A stretch of 64,000 nt of DNA from Calycina herbarum (Eukaryota; Ascomycota; Leotiomycetes; Helotiales; Pezizellaceae): positions 62,001 to 126,000 of the forward strand of contig LLEY01000055.1 of assembly GCA_001414485.1 (NCBI GenBank). The letters run 5' to 3'. Of the stretch, positions 58,861-64,000 are shown one piece after another. Positions within the stretch are counted from its first letter, which is position 1. Every line of letters begins with the position of its first letter. A model generated the notes under the pieces. It was given only the letters and a program-made list of their open reading frames with translations, did not search any database and was not told the origin of the DNA. Position numbers and translations under genes: made by a program.

Positions 58861-61800
58861 ATAGGATGCTGGATAAAGGAAGGTTGTTGAAGGGCTATGG
58901 ATGAAATTCTATTGCAGATTACATATTGCCGGAACCGTTTACAGCATTTTGCACGGTTTGCATTTAATAAAAGTTCGTTATTTTCCATGAGACAGCTGTT
59001 GTGGTTAGTGATTCTATTGTAATACAGACCTCGCCCGTGAAAATCTGCCCCAAACTCATATTCTTCTCTTGTGTCGCTACAGTCTTGCCCCTACTACAAA
59101 GAAACATAATAGGATGATTTTTCTTGAGATCATCAACCTGGTCTTGTTATGGACGAATAAAACGATATTCTATAACATATTGATGTTCCACCTGCTGCTC
59201 TTACCTATAAAATATCCTATGAATGTGTTGTTAATGTGTTTGTTGATTACGTGCTTTGCAACGCGTATACAATAGGAGCCGGTTTTTTTATGTCTACGAG
59301 TAGGATCCAGGAGAAGCGGCGGCGGAAGAAGAGCCTCCCCTCTCTGTTGAGATGATATCATGAGATTCTACCTTCCAAACATTTCAAAGAATTCGATAAA
59401 TAGAAGATTGACGGTAAAATAGCCGAGCAGAAAAGCCCAGTCGTGAATTCAGCCATAATCTGGGATGGGATTTTCGGATTCGCGTAGTGGGGGGTTTAAG
59501 AATGAATGAAGATACTACTAGTTGATAACTTGATGACCGGCATTTCGTTGAACACAATTCCAACTTGATTGCGCTTGAACCCAAAAGAAAACACGTTTGC
59601 ATGGGAAATTCGTTAGATATCAAGTTGTGGCTTATAACCTGGAGATACTCACTCGCTTGTACAACAGGGTTTTTTATATGTAGACACAACTATCTTCTAT
59701 TCTAGGATACTTGAGGTTTTGTGAAACATTCAATTTCCTCCCTTCCTCCTTTAAAATCTCATTCTTTCTCTGACAACGTTGCAATCTAGATTCAACATAA
59801 TCTACGATGAGATTCCAGAATAACAAGTGAGGGAGAAAGAATGTCATACTCAGAAAATGCAATACGGTTGGTTAATTTTTTACAAGACATGATATTCGAC
59901 AGCCAACCCCGACCAAATCGTCCACATATAGCAATTCCGATATGTCGAAGACAAGGTTGCTTGGATTAATTGGAGCACAAATATTTCACAGGAGTAATTT
60001 TACTCAATACTCAAGCTTGTATCAAAAACTCTCTCCTCAGTGTCTTCTCAACTCTTCAGAATCTTAGAAACACAGTAAATTTACTGTCGGAATCATGTTT
60101 ACTTTGGAAGACATTTTTGATCTGTTAACCTTAATCCAAGCTTCAGAGTGACTCCTTTTCAGGGTTTTTTTTATAGATTTCTTGAAGTGTTTCGTGACTG
60201 ACTTAGGCACCGTGCGATTCGATTTCTTTTTGTGCAAGTTTACCCAATGACGCAAAATGAATCAGAAATTCAGAAATTCTGGGTGAGGAATGTATTGCTT
60301 CGACACTAGCATAATATATATCTGAAAGTATTCTTAAACTTTTAATACATTAGAAAGTCCAAAGATATAACGGCCAAGTATCTCAGTACCTGGAAGCTCC
60401 TAATTTCCTCCCAAAGTTCTTCATCCTCTTCAGTTTTTCGTATCCTCTTTATGAAATTAGATGTCAAGCAATATTCCACATATTAAAGAGTCACATTTAT
60501 CCAGATTCCAGTTATCGGAAAGCTCAAATCGACAAGTCCTCAAAGTAGCTACAGAATAACAAAAAAATCCACCACTCTATCTTCAACTTCCACCCCTTGA
60601 GAAACGTCATCCCAACCCGTAAACCTAAACATCGCTTTTGAACGAACTATAAAAGCCCAGGGTGCACAATCCTACATGCCATAATGATACACATGCTACA
60701 TCGGTGCCTTGACTATGAGCAGAAGTCTCTTCGTGAGCGTCGCGGCTCCTTGACACATTGTACACTTAATTTCCTCTCAGCGAGAAAGAATATTCTTTGC
60801 AACTGAAGCTACGTTAATGCAAAGCTATCAGTGAAATCTACAGAGCAAAGTTCAGAATGATTTTCGAAAGTCAATATAATTTCGACGGCAAATGAACTTG
60901 ACCTCCAAGGGTTAAGAGGGCTTCTTTTGGTAAGAGTCTGGGTTATAATTACTAGAACGTCATATGCGAGAAAGGTGACAGAGAGATCTACTGAGCGCTC
61001 CCAACCACCCGCAACCTTCCCTGTTTACTTCTCTCTGTTTACGTCTCATCTTGTATGGTAGGTGTCTGTAGAGAAATATGTTTCATGGTTGTGTTTAATA
61101 TGGGGAAGATAATCAAATTTGCTGTAGCTAGGGATAAGTCTCCATATACATGAGAACTTCTAGTGTGGCGCTACCTGATAACTCCTAGAGCTGTGAAACC
61201 CTCTTGATATTTTTCGTATAGTGTGTCACATATCTCTGAAACCCCAATTCTCAATATCTCAAAAACAACGACAAACAGCAACATGAAAAAAAATCCATAC
61301 CTCCATATCCTCCCGGGGGTGGGGGGATTGCGTACCTAGCTACCAAAACCCCGCACCACCCCACCAAAGGCCGCGAGTTTCACCATACGGTTTCCATCCC
61401 ACGGATCTGGGGAGATACGAGTACACAGTGTGGGGCCTTCACTTCCCTCTCTCTGTATTTTACCGGTTGAGTAAGATAAACTTCCCATTACCGGTAGAAT
61501 GATTCGATTGCCCCACCAAAGGGAATGGAAGTAGACTTTCAAAACTGTAGAAAATGAGAACACATCCCAGGTCATAAATAAAAAAAAGGAGACTGGGAGG
61601 AAATAACGACAAGGAAAAGAAGACGACGACGGGCAAGGATAGACGGTGCATGAAGAACTAGTTCCTCGGATCAACGGAGGGGAAGCCCAAAAAGTCTACC
61701 TTGCAACGATATATATCCACGCGTCCTCATCCCCAGGATTGGAGCGAAGGATCAAAAGCGAGAAGCATCTCGAGTGCCAACAACCTCTGACAACCACAAT

Positions 61801-62215
61801 ACAACTTGCCGTTCGATACGCCTCTACCACTCTCGGATAAACATTTACACGCCATCAATTATTCTTCAACACGTGAGCGGATACGGAGTTGAAGAACAGC
61901 AAGGAAACAAGCTTTTGATTTGTCCACACGACGAATTGCCGATAAACAACCCGAGTAGAAACTATTACAGTTGATTGAGTTGAACGAGATAATTTTCCTT
62001 GGGTGGACATGTGAGGAGGAAGGAAAACATAATATAAAAGAAGTGAACTTCCCCCAACCCCCACTCATGACCCTTCTCATAAATTGAAACATCAATTAAG
62101 TTTTTTGAGATTTGAACTAACTGCGGGGTCGTTGTGTTATTAGTAGAAGAGAAAGTTCATCTGAAAGCAACTCACAAAATACCACACCCAAAACCAGGAA
62201 CAAAAGTTATTCAAG
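58861..62215. other. 3.4-kb gene-free region
   Basis: AT-rich in places, with no open frame above 112 codons and no motif. The last 150 bases before 62,216 are the leader of the monooxygenase. Nothing else recognised. Confidence 0.45.
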
Positions 62216-63744
62216 ATGGAGAAGAACGTAAAAATTGCTGTAATCGGCGCTGGTACGTTCCCCCTTTCCTTCCTAGACTCAAAGACTTACGAAAAACTCA
62301 GGAATGGGTGGTCTGGCAACAGCACTTGCCTTGGCCAAAAAAGGGTTCACATCAATAGATGTCTACGAAACCGCGTCCAATCTTGGATTCGTAGGTGCAG
62401 GAATCCAACTAGCGCCCAACATGGCCCGGATCTTAGATCGACTGGGGGTGTGGGCGGATATTGAGAAAGAGGCTGTGGAGTTGATGGAGACGAGTATAAG
62501 ACGTAAGATGACCTTTTCTGTTCCCAATCTCTCATTTCTGGAGATATTTTCTGTATGGACCCGCCCTTCGATATTCCAACATTTGAGTTAGGGAATAAGC
62601 GATTTGGAGAGATTTTGAGAAGAGATAGTCACTGACAGCCACAATAGAAGGAGACCAAGACAAAGAACTTCAACACGTAGACCTTCGCTACATCCGCTCC
62701 ACCTACGGCTACCCCCACATGGTAGGCCACCGTGCTTCCCTCGCCGGTTCCCTCTTCGCGGGGTGCCAAAGAGAACCAAACATCAAATTCCACTTCTCCA
62801 CAAGCATCGAAACCATCACCTCATTCACACCAAAACCCACTTTAGTCATCAAACCCCGCAACGGGGAGCCCCAAACAATAACCTGCGATATCCTTCTCGG
62901 AGCCGACGGTGTGAAAAGTAATACCCGTTCCGCCATCCTCAAGGAAATCAAAGCAGACGCCCAAATCGTAGATACAGATCAAGCAGCTTATCGCATCATG
63001 CTAAAACGATCAGAGATGGAACATGATCCTGACCTCTTGGCGTTGATTGAAAATGATATTGTGACGAGATGGATTGGAGAGAAGAGACATATCATCGCTT
63101 ACCCCGTTTCCAACAAGACAATTTACAACATCTCAACGGCTCAACCGGATAAGAACTTTGCTGCTGCGCCCAGTGCTACTTATACGACGAAGGGGAGCAA
63201 GACAGCTATGATGAACACCTTTGCGGATTTCTGTCCCAAGATTCAGAGGATGCTGGATTTGGTGCCAGATGGAGAGGTGTGTGAGTGGAAACTCAGAGTC
63301 CATGCCCCTCTTCCAACATGGGTATTGGGATCGGTGGCTTTGGTAGGTGATGCTTGTCATCCCACACTTCCTCATCTCGCGCAAGGAGCAGCTCAAGCAA
63401 TTGAAGACGCGGCAGTACTTGGCGAGGTTCTCACGTTGTGTCCTAGCTCAAAGGCCGAGGATATCAACAAGGCGCTTCAAGTTTATGAAAAGGTTAGGAA
63501 GGAAAGGGCCGAGACACTTGTCGAGATGGCAGCTGCTAGCGGAAGGGAGTTACATCTTGGTGCTGGAGCAGCAAAGGAGGAACGGGACAAGAAGTTTGCC
63601 GCACTCGCGGCCTCGAGTGGCCAGGCGAAAGGCGAGACATCACCGGATAAATGGGCGGACGCTGATGTGCAGAAAATGATTTATGGGCATGATTGCATGG
63701 AAATTGCTGCAGCGGAGTTCGGAACACTGTTCGCAAAGTTGTGA
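62216..63744 (+). CDS. FAD-dependent monooxygenase, salicylate-hydroxylase type
   Basis: Exons 62,216-62,252, 62,302-62,502 and 62,648-63,744; 444 residues; first exon is a 12-codon piece. The spliced N-terminus gives the FAD-binding VIGAGMGGLATALALAKKG (GxGxxG) and then DVYETASNLGFVGAGIQLAPNMARIL. Next come the DG motif CDILLGADGVKSNTR and the GD motif VALVGDACHPTLPHLAQGAAQAIEDAAVLGE, both hallmarks of group A flavoprotein hydroxylases. These use NAD(P)H and O2 to hydroxylate aromatic acids; fungal relatives act on salicylate, 6-hydroxynicotinate or polyketide intermediates. There is no membrane anchor, so cytosolic. The C-terminal YGHDCMEIAAAEF tail is family-typical. The gene looks intact; the substrate is not decidable from sequence. 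Confidence 0.88.
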
Positions 63745-64000
63745 GAATAGACGATTAGACGAGCGTTGGTGTATGTAGAGTTTTGCTGGGAATTGACAAA
63801 GTGTTCATAATCAGGTTCGTTATTCGTATATTTTCATGGAGGAATTCATTAAGTCCTGGCCATCCCGCCATTATTCGCAAACCCCAGCTCAAGTGTTTCT
63901 CCCAAGAGAGCCCAACTTCTAGCCTCTTCTCCTCCACCAGCTCTAGCAACACCCCTCAGCCCACTAGCTACAAACCTTACAGATCTTTCAAACTCCGACT

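Noticed and set aside
1..64000. CRISPR arrays, tRNA and rRNA genes
   Set aside because: No regularly spaced identical repeats, and no T-arm plus acceptor pairing found by eye; short tRNAs could still be missed without a covariance search.

Overview
The window reads as nuclear DNA of a filamentous ascomycete (Pezizomycotina), most likely a leotiomycete. The reasons are short GT-AG introns with RCTRAY-like branch points, a HET-domain gene, a Zn2Cys6 regulator, an A-T-R type NRPS-like gene, and AT-rich repeats killed by C-to-T transitions, which is the mark of repeat-induced point mutation (RIP). The taxonomic guess is inference. All functions come from reading translations by eye; no search was run.

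Layout. 1-5,300: very AT-rich, RIP-degraded Ty3/gypsy retroelement on the minus strand, cut by the window edge. 5,300-9,660: transition zone with a second RIP-killed reading frame (7,016-8,278) and minisatellites. 9,659-15,096: two intact plus-strand genes, an F-box/leucine-rich protein and a large Pro/Gln-rich protein of unknown function. 15,565-18,686: a broken copy of an apparently multicopy fungal family and a small SANT/Myb-like gene. 19,555-23,040: a convergent pair of secreted proteins, a GPI-anchored BIM1/X325-like copper protein and a Kex2-type repeat precursor.

24,545-30,247 looks like a decayed secondary-metabolite locus. It holds a truncated monocarboxylate-type transporter, an NRPS-like gene whose adenylation-carrier half and reductase half now lie head to head on opposite strands, and a short-chain dehydrogenase that still looks intact. 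31,659-34,683 holds a luciferase-like flavin monooxygenase and a four-exon secreted protein. 35,327-36,258 is a TA-flanked inverted-repeat element with a second TA-flanked inverted-repeat element nested in it. It lies just upstream of a short HET-domain gene (36,707-38,122).

From 38 kb on the window is gene-poor. It holds a WDR83/MORG1-like WD40 protein (43,135-44,237, minus), a Zn2Cys6 transcription factor (46,047-48,970, minus) with about 9 kb of gene-free DNA upstream, a small F-box-like protein (58,009-58,860) and a FAD-dependent salicylate-hydroxylase-type monooxygenase (62,216-63,744). I saw no tRNA, rRNA or CRISPR array.

The most rewarding places are the split NRPS-like gene, the Kex2-type repeat precursor, the nested inverted-repeat elements, and the two nonsense-riddled but frame-preserved pseudogenes.
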